Part shown: positions 1-7,632 of the stretch, piece after piece
Numbering within the stretch: position 1 is the stretch's first letter
Layout of the letters: every line of letters starts with the position of its first letter
Assembly (NCBI GenBank): GCA_900546265.1
Contig: URCA01000033.1
Span: forward strand, 1 to 38,657
DNA: 38,657 bases
Source of the DNA: an uncultured Oscillospiraceae bacterium
GTDB taxonomy: Bacteria > Bacillota > Clostridia > Oscillospirales > Acutalibacteraceae
Reading direction: 5' to 3'
Translations under genes and position numbers: made by a program
Notes under the pieces: generated by a model
Database searches by the model: none
Told to the model about the DNA's origin: nothing
Seen by the model: the letters and a program-made list of their open reading frames with translations, nothing else

Positions 1-1414
1 CGAAATACTGCATTATTTCCGTAACCATTTCGCATGCGGACGACGCTCCGGCCTCAAGATAGTTGAGCGTGGCGTCGGCGATTGAGTCCACGGCGCGCCT
101 GTGATGGTCGATAACCACGGTTTTCCCCGCGCGCTTTAAGAGCTCGGAGGACATAACGGATCCCTCCCGCTGGGTGTCGACCACTATAAGCACCGAGCCT
201 TCCCTGAGCATCTCCATCGCCCTGTCAGGCGTTTTTACAAGATCGTTATACGCCGGCGTTGAGCGCATGGTGACGAGCGCGGTCTCTATCATTGAGTTTG
301 ATTCGTCCAGCACAAAGTAAGCGCGCTTGTCTATATGCCTGGCGCACCGCATAAGTCCAAGCGTCGCGCCCATGCAGTCCATGTCGGGATTGCGGTGTCC
401 CATTATATAAATATCAGTGGCGTTCTCCATCATCTGTCGGAGCGCTTTAGCGAACAGCCTGGTCTTAACCTTTGAACTCTTTGTAGTAACCTGCCGCTTG
501 CCTCCGTAAAACGCATACGTCGCCCCGCGCTTTACCACAGCCTGGTCTCCGCCGCGGCCAAGGGCAAGCTCCATCGCCAGCCTGGCCGATTCGTCGGAGG
601 CCAGTATCCTATCCGCTTCGCCCACCGCTATCGAAAGGGTTACCGGCAGCGGCGTGCCTGTGTTGATATCGCGGATTGATTCAAGGATAGGAAAACGGTT
701 TTTCTCTACTTCCCTTAGAAAGCTGGATTCAAACACCATCATGAACTTGGTGTTGTCATAACGGCGGTATATGCCCTCGACGCTTTGTGTAAACTCAGCT
801 ATCTTCTGCTCAACCTCCACCATTACGGCTGACCTGCGGAACTGCTTGTCAGCGATAAGATCGTCGTAATTATCGACATATATAAGCGCTACTATCGGCA
901 CGCGCTCTTCGAAGATCCTTGAATAGTGCAGCGCCTCGGTCCTGTCTATCCAATACTGAAAGGTAAGCCTGCGCGGGCCTGAGCTGCGCCGTTCAACGGG
1001 TATGTTGAACAGCTGGAAACTGCGGCCGCCATACTCGCATACCTGCGCCTGGTTTGGCGTCTGCGGATTGAGGTCTGAAACTATGTCCGTTATACGGGAA
1101 CCGCTGTAGAGTCTCTTGAACGAGCTGTTGCTCCATATGATACGCCCGTCGTTACCGAAAATCAGGCATGGTACGTTAAGGTCGTTTATTATCCTGGCGG
1201 ACGCTATGGAGTTTTGGTTGAAGATATCGTCATACTCGTCGGCGATTGACCGCCTGTAAAGCTTTATGCCAAAGAGCGCCGCCAACGCGGCAGCCGCTCC
1301 CAGCGCCACAAATACCAGCGCGATTATGTAGTGACCGTAGGCTGCCAAAAGCGCCGCTCCAGCGGCTATCAGCGCAAACATAGGTATTAAGGACGGTACA
1401 ATCAGTTTTTTCAT
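1..1414 (-). CDS. gdpP: Cyclic-di-AMP phosphodiesterase GdpP (DHH family), 3' end cut by window edge
   Basis: Membrane-bound phosphodiesterase that hydrolyses c-di-AMP to pApA, controlling cell-wall and potassium homeostasis in Firmicutes. I translated the minus strand from ATG 1414-1412; about 471 codons are present and the frame is still open at base 1. In order: two N-terminal hydrophobic segments (about residues 1-50), a PAS-like region, a degenerate GGDEF-like region, then the DHH domain with GHRNPDMD and VIDHH. The DHHA1 C-terminus lies outside the window. An earlier in-phase ATG is excluded because the ATG at 1434 is in another frame and hits a stop at once. Arg AGG and Ile ATA codons are frequent here, whereas ffh and epimerase use CGC/CGG and ATC. 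The neighbour on the right is a dead insertion sequence, so operon context is unknown. Confidence 0.93.
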   Translation of the reverse strand, partial: MKKLIVPSLIPMFALIAAGAALLAAYGHYIIALVFVALGAAAALAALFGIKLYRRSIADEYDDIFNQNSIASARIINDLNVPCLIFGNDGRIIWSNSSFKRLYSGSRITDIVSDLNPQTPNQAQVCEYGGRSFQLFNIPVERRSSGPRRLTFQYWIDRTEALHYSRIFEERVPIVALIYVDNYDDLIADKQFRRSAVMVEVEQKIAEFTQSVEGIYRRYDNTKFMMVFESSFLREVEKNRFPILESIRDINTGTPLPVTLSIAVGEADRILASDESARLAMELALGRGGDQAVVKRGATYAFYGGKRQVTTKSSKVKTRLFAKALRQMMENATDIYIMGHRNPDMDCMGATLGLMRCARHIDKRAYFVLDESNSMIETALVTMRSTPAYNDLVKTPDRAMEMLREGSVLIVVDTQREGSVMSSELLKRAGKTVVIDHHRRAVDSIADATLNYLEAGASSACEMVTEIMQYF

Positions 1415-1465
1415 AGACAAACGGCCGCTTTCATAAATAAACGATCTAAAAATCGCCTTCTTTCC

Positions 1466-1494
1466 ATTTTAAGGCTTAAACGTTTAAATATCAA
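1466..1494 (-). promoter_or_regulatory. Putative sigma-A promoter of gdpP
   Basis: On the minus strand, TTGATA (1494-1489) and TAAAAT (1471-1466) are separated by 17 bases and lie about 50 bases upstream of the gdpP ATG. The spacer contains the palindrome TTTAAACGTTTAA. The rest of 1415-1650 shows no convincing gene; a 26-codon ORF at 1540-1620 has no ribosome binding site. Confidence 0.5.
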
Positions 1495-1650
1495 GTATAA
1501 ATAGGGCTGAGCAGAGACGAAACTGCAGGATTACAGTATATGAAGAAAAGAGAAGAAGGATTTGCACAAATCGGTTATTACAGGTTTATGAGGCTAAGCA
1601 ATGGCCCAAAGGAGGTGTAAACCCTCAGGGCCGCTGCTGTAGCATAAGAC

Positions 1651-2385
1651 ATGAAGTACCGGCAATCCCTCGTTTGCTACGCTCTGAAATATGGCATAAC
1701 CAAAGCACCCATGAAGTATGGCCGCGCGAGTTCAACCATTTGCTTCTGGCTGTCAAGATACGGTGGAATGATCGGATCCCTGGCTTGCCGGTCCAAGCGC
1801 CTGCATTGCCATCCAAATGGGCACACCGGGGCTGAGTTGAAACGCATAGGATACGCGGCCGAGGAATTCAGGGCTGGACCCGATTGTGATTTAAACTGCG
1901 CAGCAGAGGCTATACCCGCTTTCCCGAAAGCCCGTATTGAGTGCTCAAACGAATGGGCCGAGGAGCAGGAGTGCTTTGCCCCCGTAAGCGTCCAGATGCC
2001 AAAGCCTTGTGAGCTCGTCAATAGCGGTGTATTGATACAGCTTCTTACCGTTTGGAAAGCAGGCCTGGGAATCAACTTAACATCTATCCGGACACGCTGT
2101 ACTGGACAGGTCGTCTGTTCGTAGGGGTTTGGCTTATAAGGCAGCCTTGGAGGCATTTAAGCCAAAGCCCCATTTTGAAAAGTCATGCGCCTTCTTAAAA
2201 AACAGGGTTTCACGGAGGACTGTGTGCAGACCGATAATGGTTTTGAATTCATCAACCATTTCGACCATTCCACTTGAGAACTGGTTACTCCATTTAAACG
2301 AACCGCTGCCCAACTGGAAATCCGCCACCACCTCATCCGACCATATGCGCCCCGCAGCAACGGCAAGGCGGAACGCAGCCGCCGG
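1651..2385 (+). pseudogene. Decayed IS481-like transposase with an internally inverted segment
   Basis: Remnant of a DDE transposase of the IS481-like HTH + integrase-core type. The plus strand at 1651-1850 encodes the N-terminal HTH part (RQSLVCYALKYGITKAPMKY...SRYGG...HPNGHT). The next part of the protein lies on the minus strand, about 2145 down to 1900: KPNPYEQTTCPVQRVRIDVK, then, after a frame change, LYQYTAIDELTRL. The C-terminal part returns to the plus strand from 2185: CVQTDNGFEF, an in-frame TGA at 2275-2277, then AAQLEIRHHLIRPYAPRSNG and KAERS. Thus the first catalytic Asp (IDVK) is on one strand and the second Asp (TDNG) and the Glu (KAERS) on the other. About 45 residues between HTH and KPNPYEQ are missing. 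The gene cannot be functional. The frame runs straight into the mtaB tail. I did not identify secure terminal inverted repeats. Confidence 0.8.
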
Positions 2386-2610
2386 ATGACGGCCCTGGGC
2401 GACCGCCTGCGGGATGCCTATGCCGCGGCGCAGGTGGGATCCACCGCCGCCGTGCTGCTGGAAACCCGCCGGGAGGACGGCTTGGCCGAGGGGTACGCCC
2501 CCAACTATCTGCCCGTGCGGGTGCGCACCGCCCGGCCGCTGGGCTCCTGCCTGGACGTGCGGATCACCGGCCACGAGAACGGCGTCTGCCTGGGCGAAGA
2601 AGCGGATTGA
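2386..2610 (+). pseudogene. mtaB: C-terminal fragment of tRNA-t6A methylthiotransferase MtaB
   Basis: The 74 residues resemble the end of MtaB, the radical-SAM enzyme that makes ms2t6A37 in tRNA: the helix ALGDRLRDAYAAAQVG followed by a TRAM-like beta domain with EGYAPNYLPVRV. The radical-SAM core and UPF0004 domain, roughly 350 residues, are absent. The reading frame is open from 2278, so upstream codons belong to the transposase relic and the coding sequence of the two is continuous (KAERSRR then MTALGD). It is followed by a good terminator, as expected for a real gene end. Codon usage (CTG, CGG, GCC) matches the genes to the right. The fragment is either a deletion product or the right half of a chimeric join near 2365-2386. 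Confidence 0.7.
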
Positions 2611-2620
2611 CAAAAGCAGA

Positions 2621-2655
2621 GGCTCCGGCTGCATGACGCAAGCCGGAGCCTTTTT
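2621..2655. terminator. Intrinsic terminator after mtaB tail
   Basis: GGCTCCGGCT (2621-2630) pairs with AGCCGGAGCC (2641-2650) and is followed by TTTTT on the plus strand. The opposite strand has CTTTTG after the stem, so it may also stop the convergent TetR transcript. Confidence 0.85.
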
Positions 2656-3242
2656 CATCCCATTTTTCCCAAGAAGCCCATGCCGTAGAGCATGATGTTT
2701 TCCGCCATCTGGGCGATTTCGCCCGCCGGGGTGGTCATCCCGTCGTCCAGCCACTGCTGCAGCAGCCCCATGCAGCCGGAGCTGACGAACGCGTAGAAAT
2801 AGGCGATCTGCTTGGGGGTGGCGTCCTTGAAATACTGGGCGTAGGAGCCGAAGCACCGGTCCCGCCCCAGATTGATGAGCTTGGCCAGGAACTCCTTGTC
2901 GCCGTAGGGGCCCAGCGTGACCGCGCAGATGTCGGAGTTGTCCTTGAGGCACTGGAAAATCTCGGTGCTGATGTCCACGGGATGAAACGACTCGCCCCCC
3001 GCAGACAGCAGGGGCTCCAGCGCCTTGTTGAAGTCCTCCAGCATCTCCTCTTCCATTTGGTGAAGCAGATCGTAGATATCGGTATAGTGGCAGTAAAAGG
3101 TGCCCCGGTTGATGCCGGCCCGCTCGCAAAGCTCCCGGATGGTGATGCTCTGGATGGGCTTGCTGCGCAGCAAATCGGTAAACGCCCGGCGGATCAGCAT
3201 CTTGGTCACGCGGGTGCGGTGATCGGACGGTAACGTTTTCAT
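2655..3242 (-). CDS. TetR/AcrR-family transcriptional regulator
   Basis: A 195-residue dimeric DNA-binding repressor candidate. The N-terminal HTH is clear (RRAFTDLLRSKPIQSITIRE and LCERAGINRGTFYCHYTDIYDLL). The C-terminal half (about residues 75-195) is an all-helical ligand domain of the kind found in many Clostridia TetR proteins of unknown ligand. I chose ATG 3242-3240 because AAGGAAG lies 7 bases upstream; a GTG two codons earlier (3248) is less well placed. It is divergent from the epimerase gene, with an inverted repeat between them, so the usual arrangement of a TetR protein controlling itself and its neighbour is likely. The ligand and regulon are unknown. Confidence 0.88.
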   Translation of the reverse strand: MKTLPSDHRTRVTKMLIRRAFTDLLRSKPIQSITIRELCERAGINRGTFYCHYTDIYDLLHQMEEEMLEDFNKALEPLLSAGGESFHPVDISTEIFQCLKDNSDICAVTLGPYGDKEFLAKLINLGRDRCFGSYAQYFKDATPKQIAYFYAFVSSGCMGLLQQWLDDGMTTPAGEIAQMAENIMLYGMGFLGKMG

Positions 3243-3261
3243 GAACACACTTCCTTTTTCA

Positions 3262-3342
3262 ACAAGTCTTGTCGGATATGTTGAAGAACTGACAAGCGTC
3301 CGGATTCTGTCGATTGTTTGCGGGTATACTTTATAGTATGAT
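3262..3342 (+). promoter_or_regulatory. TetR-epimerase divergent region: putative operator and promoter
   Basis: Contains the palindrome ACAAGTCTTGT (3262-3272) and the spaced inverted repeat CTTGTC (3268-3273) / GACAAG (3291-3296), both plausible TetR operators. The plus-strand promoter is TTGTTT (3314-3319), 17 bases, TATGAT (3337-3342), ahead of the epimerase gene. The assignment of the operator is inference. Confidence 0.5.
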
Positions 3343-3395
3343 ATAAACGGATAAGAAAATCAACGCTGCAATTGTAAACAAAGGAGCTTTTCGCC

Positions 3396-4397
3396 ATGGA
3401 TAGAATCTATATCGTTACCGGCGCCAACGGGCATTTGGGCGGCACCATCGTCCGTATGCTGCGCCGGGCGGGCGCCACGGTGCGGGGGCTGGTGCTCCCC
3501 GCCGAGAAGGTGGCGGATGCCGGCGCCGTCCGGTATTTCAAGGGGGATGTCCGGGACAAGGCCACTCTGGAGCCGCTGTTCGCCGATACCGACGGGCGGG
3601 ACGTGGTGGTGATCCACACCGCCGGCATCGTCGACATTGCCGATAAGGTCTCGCCAGCCATGTACGCCGTCAACGTGGGGGGCACCCGCAACATCACCGC
3701 GCTGTGCCTGGAGCATCGGGTGAGCCGGCTGGTGTACGTCAGCTCGGTGCACGCCATCCCGGAGAAGGACGGGCTGCAGGTGCTGCGGGAGGTCCATCAT
3801 TTTTCGCCCGACGAGGTGGTGGGCGGCTATGCCAAGACCAAGGCGGAGGCCACCCAGATCGTGCTGGACGCCGCGGCCGCCGGCCTGAACGCCGTGGTGG
3901 TGCACCCCTCCGGCATCCTCGGCCCCTACGACGCCTCCGGCAACCATCTGGTGCAGCTGGTGGTAGACTACGTGCGGGGCAAGCTGCCCGCCTGCGTGCG
4001 GGGCGGCTACGATTTCGTGGACGTGCGGGACGTGGCGGCCGGCTGCCTGGCCGCCGTGGACAAGGGCCGGGCCGGGGAATGCTACATCCTGTCCAACCGG
4101 CACTACGAGGTCAAGGACGTGCTGCGCATCGCCAAGAAGGTGCAGGGCGGCCGGAAGCTGCCGGTGCTGCCCATGTGGATGGCCCGGGCGGCCGCGCCCA
4201 TGCTGGAGTGGGTGGCCAAGCGCCGCCGCGAGCGGCCCCTCTACACCAAGTATTCCCTGTATACCCTGGCGAGCAACGACCGCTTCTCCCACGACAAGGC
4301 CACCCGGGAGCTGGGGTATCAGCCCCGGGATTTGTACCAGACCATCCGGGACACCATCGCCTGGCTGAACCGCAAGCGCCCGGCCCCCGCCGGCTGA
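3396..4397 (+). CDS. NAD(P)-dependent epimerase/dehydratase (extended SDR)
   Basis: A 333-residue Rossmann-fold protein of the extended short-chain dehydrogenase/reductase family. The N-terminal nucleotide-binding loop is VTGANGHLGGTIV (GxxGxxG). The catalytic serine region is VYVSSVHAIP and the catalytic YxxxK motif is GGYAKTKAEA (about residues 144-153). C-terminal residues 190-333 form the variable substrate-binding part. Length fits sugar-nucleotide or dihydroflavonol-reductase-like members, but the substrate cannot be read from the sequence. The ribosome binding site AAAGGAG precedes ATG 3396. It is divergent from a TetR gene that may repress it, and ends at a strong terminator, so it is probably monocistronic. 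Confidence 0.88.
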   Translation: MDRIYIVTGANGHLGGTIVRMLRRAGATVRGLVLPAEKVADAGAVRYFKGDVRDKATLEPLFADTDGRDVVVIHTAGIVDIADKVSPAMYAVNVGGTRNITALCLEHRVSRLVYVSSVHAIPEKDGLQVLREVHHFSPDEVVGGYAKTKAEATQIVLDAAAAGLNAVVVHPSGILGPYDASGNHLVQLVVDYVRGKLPACVRGGYDFVDVRDVAAGCLAAVDKGRAGECYILSNRHYEVKDVLRIAKKVQGGRKLPVLPMWMARAAAPMLEWVAKRRRERPLYTKYSLYTLASNDRFSHDKATRELGYQPRDLYQTIRDTIAWLNRKRPAPAG

Positions 4398-4418
4398 TCG
4401 GCCTGCCAATAAGTCTCC

Positions 4419-4448
4419 TCCGCCGCCGTTTTTCGGCGGCGGATTTTT
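4419..4448 (+). terminator. Intrinsic terminator after epimerase gene
   Basis: TCCGCCGCCG (4419-4428), a five-T loop, CGGCGGCGGA (4434-4443), then TTTTT. Confidence 0.9.
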
Positions 4449-4473
4449 CATCCCATTTTTTCCCCGCGCCCTC

Positions 4474-4502
4474 TTGACAAAATCCGTGTCTTGTTGTATA
4501 AT
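4474..4502 (+). promoter_or_regulatory. Consensus sigma-A promoter of the ylxM-ffh operon
   Basis: TTGACA (4474-4479), a 17-base spacer, TATAAT (4497-4502): a perfect housekeeping promoter about 50 bases before the ylxM start. Confidence 0.9.
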
Positions 4503-4553
4503 CTGTAAAGTTATTTACTTTACACTCAATGGGTGGGAAAGGAGCCGGGCAGT

Positions 4554-4919
4554 ATGGCGAAAAACCTGGAGATATCCCTGCTGTTTGATTTTTACGGCGA
4601 TATGCTGACCGAAAAGCAGCGGGATGTGGTGGAGCTGTACTACAACGACGACCTTTCCCTGTCCGAAATCGCGGAAAACGAGGGCATCACCCGCCAGGGC
4701 GTGCGGGATTCCATCAAGCGGGCCGAGGCCCAGCTGCTCGAGATGGAGGAGCGCCTGGGATTGGCCAAGCGGTTCCGCGAGATGCGGGACGGCTTCGAGG
4801 CCATCCGCGCCGCCGCCCAGGACATTCAGGAATACAACGACCGCTATGGCTATTCCCGGGAGATTGACGAGCGGGCCAAACGGATTCTGACCCTGTCCGA
4901 CCATCTTTCCAGAGCGTAA
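4554..4919 (+). CDS. ylxM: SRP-associated HTH protein YlxM (UPF0122, p13 family)
   Basis: A 121-residue protein of the YlxM/p13 family, a sigma-region-4-like helix-turn-helix protein encoded next to ffh in Firmicutes and reported in streptococci to interact with the signal recognition particle. Visible signature: LLFDFYGDMLTEKQRDVVEL (residues 9-28) and the HTH DDLSLSEIAENEGITRQGVR followed by DSIKRAEAQL. I start at ATG 4554, which has GGAG about 7-8 bases upstream, rather than at an upstream in-frame GTG (4533). It sits 42 bases before ffh on the same strand under one consensus promoter. Confidence 0.95.
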   Translation: MAKNLEISLLFDFYGDMLTEKQRDVVELYYNDDLSLSEIAENEGITRQGVRDSIKRAEAQLLEMEERLGLAKRFREMRDGFEAIRAAAQDIQEYNDRYGYSREIDERAKRILTLSDHLSRA

Positions 4920-4961
4920 TAATATCACAGATTCAACATTTTGTATTGAGAGGTGACCACC

Positions 4962-6323
4962 ATGGCCTTTGAGGGCCTTTCCGATAAGCTGTCCGCCGCG
5001 TTCAAGCGGCTGCGCAATAAGGGCAAACTGAATGAAGCGGACGTCAAGGAGGCCATGCGCGAGGTGCGCCTGGCCCTGCTGGAAGCGGACGTGAACTATA
5101 AGGTGGCCAAGGACTTTACCAACAGCGTCACCCAGCGGGCCATCGGCTCCCAGGTGCTGGAAAGCCTGACCCCCGCGCAGATGGTCATCAAAATCGTCAA
5201 CGAGGAGCTGACCGCCCTCATGGGCGGAGAGGCCGCCCGGCTGGCCACCGCCAACCGGCCGCCCTGCATCGTCATGATGTGCGGCTTACAGGGCTCCGGC
5301 AAGACCACCCATTCCGGCAAGCTGGGCCTGATGCTCAAAAAGCAGGGGCACCGGCCGCTGCTGGTGGCCTGCGACGTCTACCGCCCCGCCGCCATCACCC
5401 AGCTGCAGGTGGTGGGGGAGAAGGCCGGCGTCCCGGTGTTTGAGATGGGCACGGCAAACCCGGTGGACATCGCCAAAAAGGCGGTGGCTCACGCCCGGGA
5501 TTACGGCAACGACTATGTGATTCTGGATACCGCCGGCCGGCTGCACATCGACGAGCAGCTGATGAACGAGCTGAAAAACGTCAAGGCGGCGGTGTCCCCG
5601 CAGGAAATCCTGCTGGTGGTGGACGCCATGACCGGGCAGGACGCGGTCAACGTGGCCGCCTCCTTCAACGAGGCGCTGGGTATCGACGGCGTCATGCTGA
5701 CCAAGCTGGACGGCGACACCCGGGGCGGCGCGGCCCTGTCGGTGCGCGCGGTCACCGGCAAGCCCATCAAGTTTGCCGGCGTGGGCGAAAAGCTGGACGA
5801 GCTGGAGGTGTTCCATCCCGAGCGGATGGCCTCCCGGATTCTCGGCATGGGGGACGTGATGTCCCTCATCGAGAAGGCGGAGATGCAGTTCGACCAGAAG
5901 GAAGCCGAAAAAATGGCCCGGAAGATGCAGGAAGACAAGTTTGACCTGAACGACATGCTGGATCAGCTGCGGCAGATTCAGAAGATGGGCAATCTCAAAA
6001 GCATCCTCAGCATGCTGCCCGGTGTGGGCAACCAGCTCAAGGACGTGGACATCGACGAGCGGCAGTTTTCCCGGGTGGAGGCCATCATCCTGTCCATGAC
6101 CCGGGAGGAGCGCACCAAGCCGGATATTCTCAACCCCTCCCGCAAGCGGCGGATCGCCGCCGGCTGCGGCCTGAAGGTGGAGGACGTCAACCGCCTGGTC
6201 AAGCAGTACGACTCCATGCGCCAGCTGATGAAGCAGGTCAAGGGCATGGGGAAAAAGGGCCGGGGTTTCCCCCGGGGCATGGGCCTTCCCGGCGGCATGG
6301 GCGGCGGCCGCCGCTTCTTTTAG
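4962..6323 (+). CDS. ffh: Signal recognition particle protein Ffh (SRP54)
   Basis: GTPase of the signal recognition particle. It binds 4.5S/scRNA and signal sequences and delivers ribosomes to FtsY at the membrane. The 453 residues match the usual length. In order: N-domain helices (1-90), G-domain with P-loop GLQGSGKTT (about 107-115), DVYRPAA, DTAGR, TKLDGDTRGGAAL, and a methionine-rich M-domain ending in a Gly/Met/Arg-rich tail. ATG 4962 is preferred over the upstream GTG 4953 because AGAGGTG gives good spacing only for the ATG. The downstream rpsP-khpA genes are co-oriented, as in many Clostridia. Confidence 0.98.
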   Translation: MAFEGLSDKLSAAFKRLRNKGKLNEADVKEAMREVRLALLEADVNYKVAKDFTNSVTQRAIGSQVLESLTPAQMVIKIVNEELTALMGGEAARLATANRPPCIVMMCGLQGSGKTTHSGKLGLMLKKQGHRPLLVACDVYRPAAITQLQVVGEKAGVPVFEMGTANPVDIAKKAVAHARDYGNDYVILDTAGRLHIDEQLMNELKNVKAAVSPQEILLVVDAMTGQDAVNVAASFNEALGIDGVMLTKLDGDTRGGAALSVRAVTGKPIKFAGVGEKLDELEVFHPERMASRILGMGDVMSLIEKAEMQFDQKEAEKMARKMQEDKFDLNDMLDQLRQIQKMGNLKSILSMLPGVGNQLKDVDIDERQFSRVEAIILSMTREERTKPDILNPSRKRRIAAGCGLKVEDVNRLVKQYDSMRQLMKQVKGMGKKGRGFPRGMGLPGGMGGGRRFF

Positions 6324-6404
6324 CATTCGACTCCCGCCGGGACGAACCCGCCCGGCATGAGTGGAAGAATAGACAAATATCAACAATTTTGGAGGTACTG
6401 AATC

Positions 6405-6650
6405 ATGGCTGTTAAAATTCGTCTGCGCCGCATGGGCGCGAAGAAAGCTCCCTTCTACCGCGTTGTGGTGGCGGATTCCCGCTATCCCCGCGACGGCCGT
6501 TTCATCGAGGAAATCGGCTATTACAACCCCCTGGAGGAGCCGGCGGTCATCAAGATCGACACCGAGAAGGCGGAGAAATGGATCGCCAACGGCGCCCAGC
6601 CCACCGACACGGTGAAGGCGCTGCTGAAAAAAGCGAGCGCGGAGAAATAA
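6405..6650 (+). CDS. rpsP: 30S ribosomal protein S16
   Basis: The 81 residues begin MAVKIRLRRMGAKKAPFYRV, followed by VVADSRYPRDGRFIEEIG, the diagnostic start of S16, a small-subunit assembly protein that binds 16S rRNA. Length is normal. The ribosome binding site TTGGAGG lies 9 bases before ATG 6405. It is followed after 24 bases by khpA; the common next genes rimM and trmD are not here. Confidence 0.98.
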   Translation: MAVKIRLRRMGAKKAPFYRVVVADSRYPRDGRFIEEIGYYNPLEEPAVIKIDTEKAEKWIANGAQPTDTVKALLKKASAEK

Positions 6651-6674
6651 GCGCGCGGAAAGGCGGAAACCGGG

Positions 6675-6908
6675 ATGAAGGAACTGTTGCTCACGATTGC
6701 CAAAGGGCTGGTGGAGAATCCTGACGCCGTCGCGGTGGAGCAGGATGAGCCGTCCGAGGATGGCACCATCGTGTTCCATCTGCACGTGGCGCCCGACGAT
6801 ATGGGCCGGGTCATCGGCAAGCAGGGCCGCATCGCCAAGGCGATGCGCACCGTCATGCGCGCCGCCGCCACCCGCCAGGATGCCAAAGTGTCGGTGGAAA
6901 TCGACTGA
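6675..6908 (+). CDS. khpA: KH-domain RNA-binding protein KhpA (YlqC)
   Basis: A 77-residue single KH domain. The nucleic-acid-binding loop is VIGKQGRIAKAMRTVM (GxxG = GKQG). KhpA pairs with KhpB (Jag) and binds RNA, influencing cell division and cell-wall synthesis in Gram-positive bacteria. The family is typically encoded between rpsP and rimM, which agrees with the position here. Start ATG 6675 gives the normal length; the upstream GGAAA is a modest ribosome binding site. A strong hairpin ends the transcript. Confidence 0.95.
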   Translation: MKELLLTIAKGLVENPDAVAVEQDEPSEDGTIVFHLHVAPDDMGRVIGKQGRIAKAMRTVMRAAATRQDAKVSVEID

Positions 6909-6913
6909 TAAGC

Positions 6914-6948
6914 GGAAAGCCGCCCATGACATTCATGGGCGGCTTTCC
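6914..6948 (+). terminator. Hairpin terminator after khpA
   Basis: Perfect 15-bp stem GGAAAGCCGCCCATG (6914-6928) / CATGGGCGGCTTTCC (6934-6948) with a five-base loop. The trailing T-tract is weak. Confidence 0.7.
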
Positions 6949-6978
6949 CTATATGGAATGAATAAAGGAGCGAACGGT

Positions 6979-7548
6979 ATGTTGACGATGGAGAAGGCCC
7001 GGGAGATTCTGCCCCGGTACGTCACGCAGGCGCATCTGTTCAGCCACAGCCTGGCGGTAAGCAGCGCCATGGCGGTTATGGCGGAGCATTTCGGCGAGGA
7101 TCCCGCGCATTGGGCGGCGGTTGGCTATCTGCACGATGTGGACTTCGAGAAGTATCCCGAGGAGCACTGCCGCCATGTGGAGGAGCTGCTGGCGCCGGAG
7201 GGCGTCCCCGACGCGGATATCCGCGCGATCGAGAGCCACGGCTACGGCCTGGTGTGCGACGTGAAGCCCGAAACCCCCATGGAAAAGAGCTTGTTTACCG
7301 TGGACGAGCTGACCGGCATCATCATGGCCACCGCCCTGATGCGGCCCACCGGTATCACCGACCTCACGCCCAAAAGCGTGAATAAAAAGTTCAAGGATAA
7401 GGCCTTTGCCGCCAAATGCAGCCGGGAGGTGATCCGGCAGGGGTGCGAGATGCTGGGGATGGAGCTCTCCGAGGTCGTCGCCCTGTGCATCCAGGGGATG
7501 CAGACGGTCGCTGGCGAGCTGGGGCTGGGCGCGAAACAGCTGGAATAA
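6979..7548 (+). CDS. HD-domain phosphohydrolase, unknown substrate
   Basis: 189 residues. The metal-binding HD superfamily pattern is visible: HSLAVSSAM (first His), LHDVDFEKYPEEHCRHV (the HD pair), and the later HGYG. The family includes nucleotidases and other metal-dependent phosphatases, but this short stand-alone version does not reveal its substrate. I start at ATG 6979 (AAAGGAGCGAACGGT just upstream); the frame extends further upstream but only through khpA in another frame. The gene lies between two hairpins, so it is probably transcribed alone or by readthrough from khpA. It is the last core gene before the mobile region. Confidence 0.85.
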   Translation: MLTMEKAREILPRYVTQAHLFSHSLAVSSAMAVMAEHFGEDPAHWAAVGYLHDVDFEKYPEEHCRHVEELLAPEGVPDADIRAIESHGYGLVCDVKPETPMEKSLFTVDELTGIIMATALMRPTGITDLTPKSVNKKFKDKAFAAKCSREVIRQGCEMLGMELSEVVALCIQGMQTVAGELGLGAKQLE

Positions 7549-7552
7549 ACTC

Positions 7553-7591
7553 AAAACAGCCTGCCGCCAACGATGCGCGGCAGGCTGTTTT
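7553..7591 (+). terminator. Terminator after the HD gene
   Basis: AAAACAGCCTGCCGC (7553-7567) pairs with GCGGCAGGCTGTTTT (7577-7591). Confidence 0.88.
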
Positions 7592-7598
7592 CCCATCC

Positions 7599-7627
7599 AA
7601 AAAGCCGCCCTCCCGAAGGACGGCGGC
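7599..7627 (-). terminator. Terminator of the small coiled-coil gene
   Basis: On the minus strand GCCGCCGTCC, loop TTCG, GGAGGGCGGC, then TTTTT (7603-7599). Similar in position and sequence to the hairpin at 30865-30894 behind the paralogue. Confidence 0.75.
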
Positions 7628-7632
7628 CCGCA

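Noticed and set aside
1540..1620. 26-codon ORF between gdpP and the IS relic
   Set aside because: No ribosome binding site and no recognisable product.
3360..4451. A 363-codon minus-strand frame opposite the epimerase gene
   Set aside because: Low-complexity Gly/His/Pro translation, no ribosome binding site; the plus strand gene has clear SDR motifs.
5286..6932. A 548-codon open frame on the minus strand opposite ffh, rpsP and khpA
   Set aside because: Antisense shadow of GC-rich coding sequence; His/Gly/Leu-rich with no motif, and the opposite strand has three certain genes.
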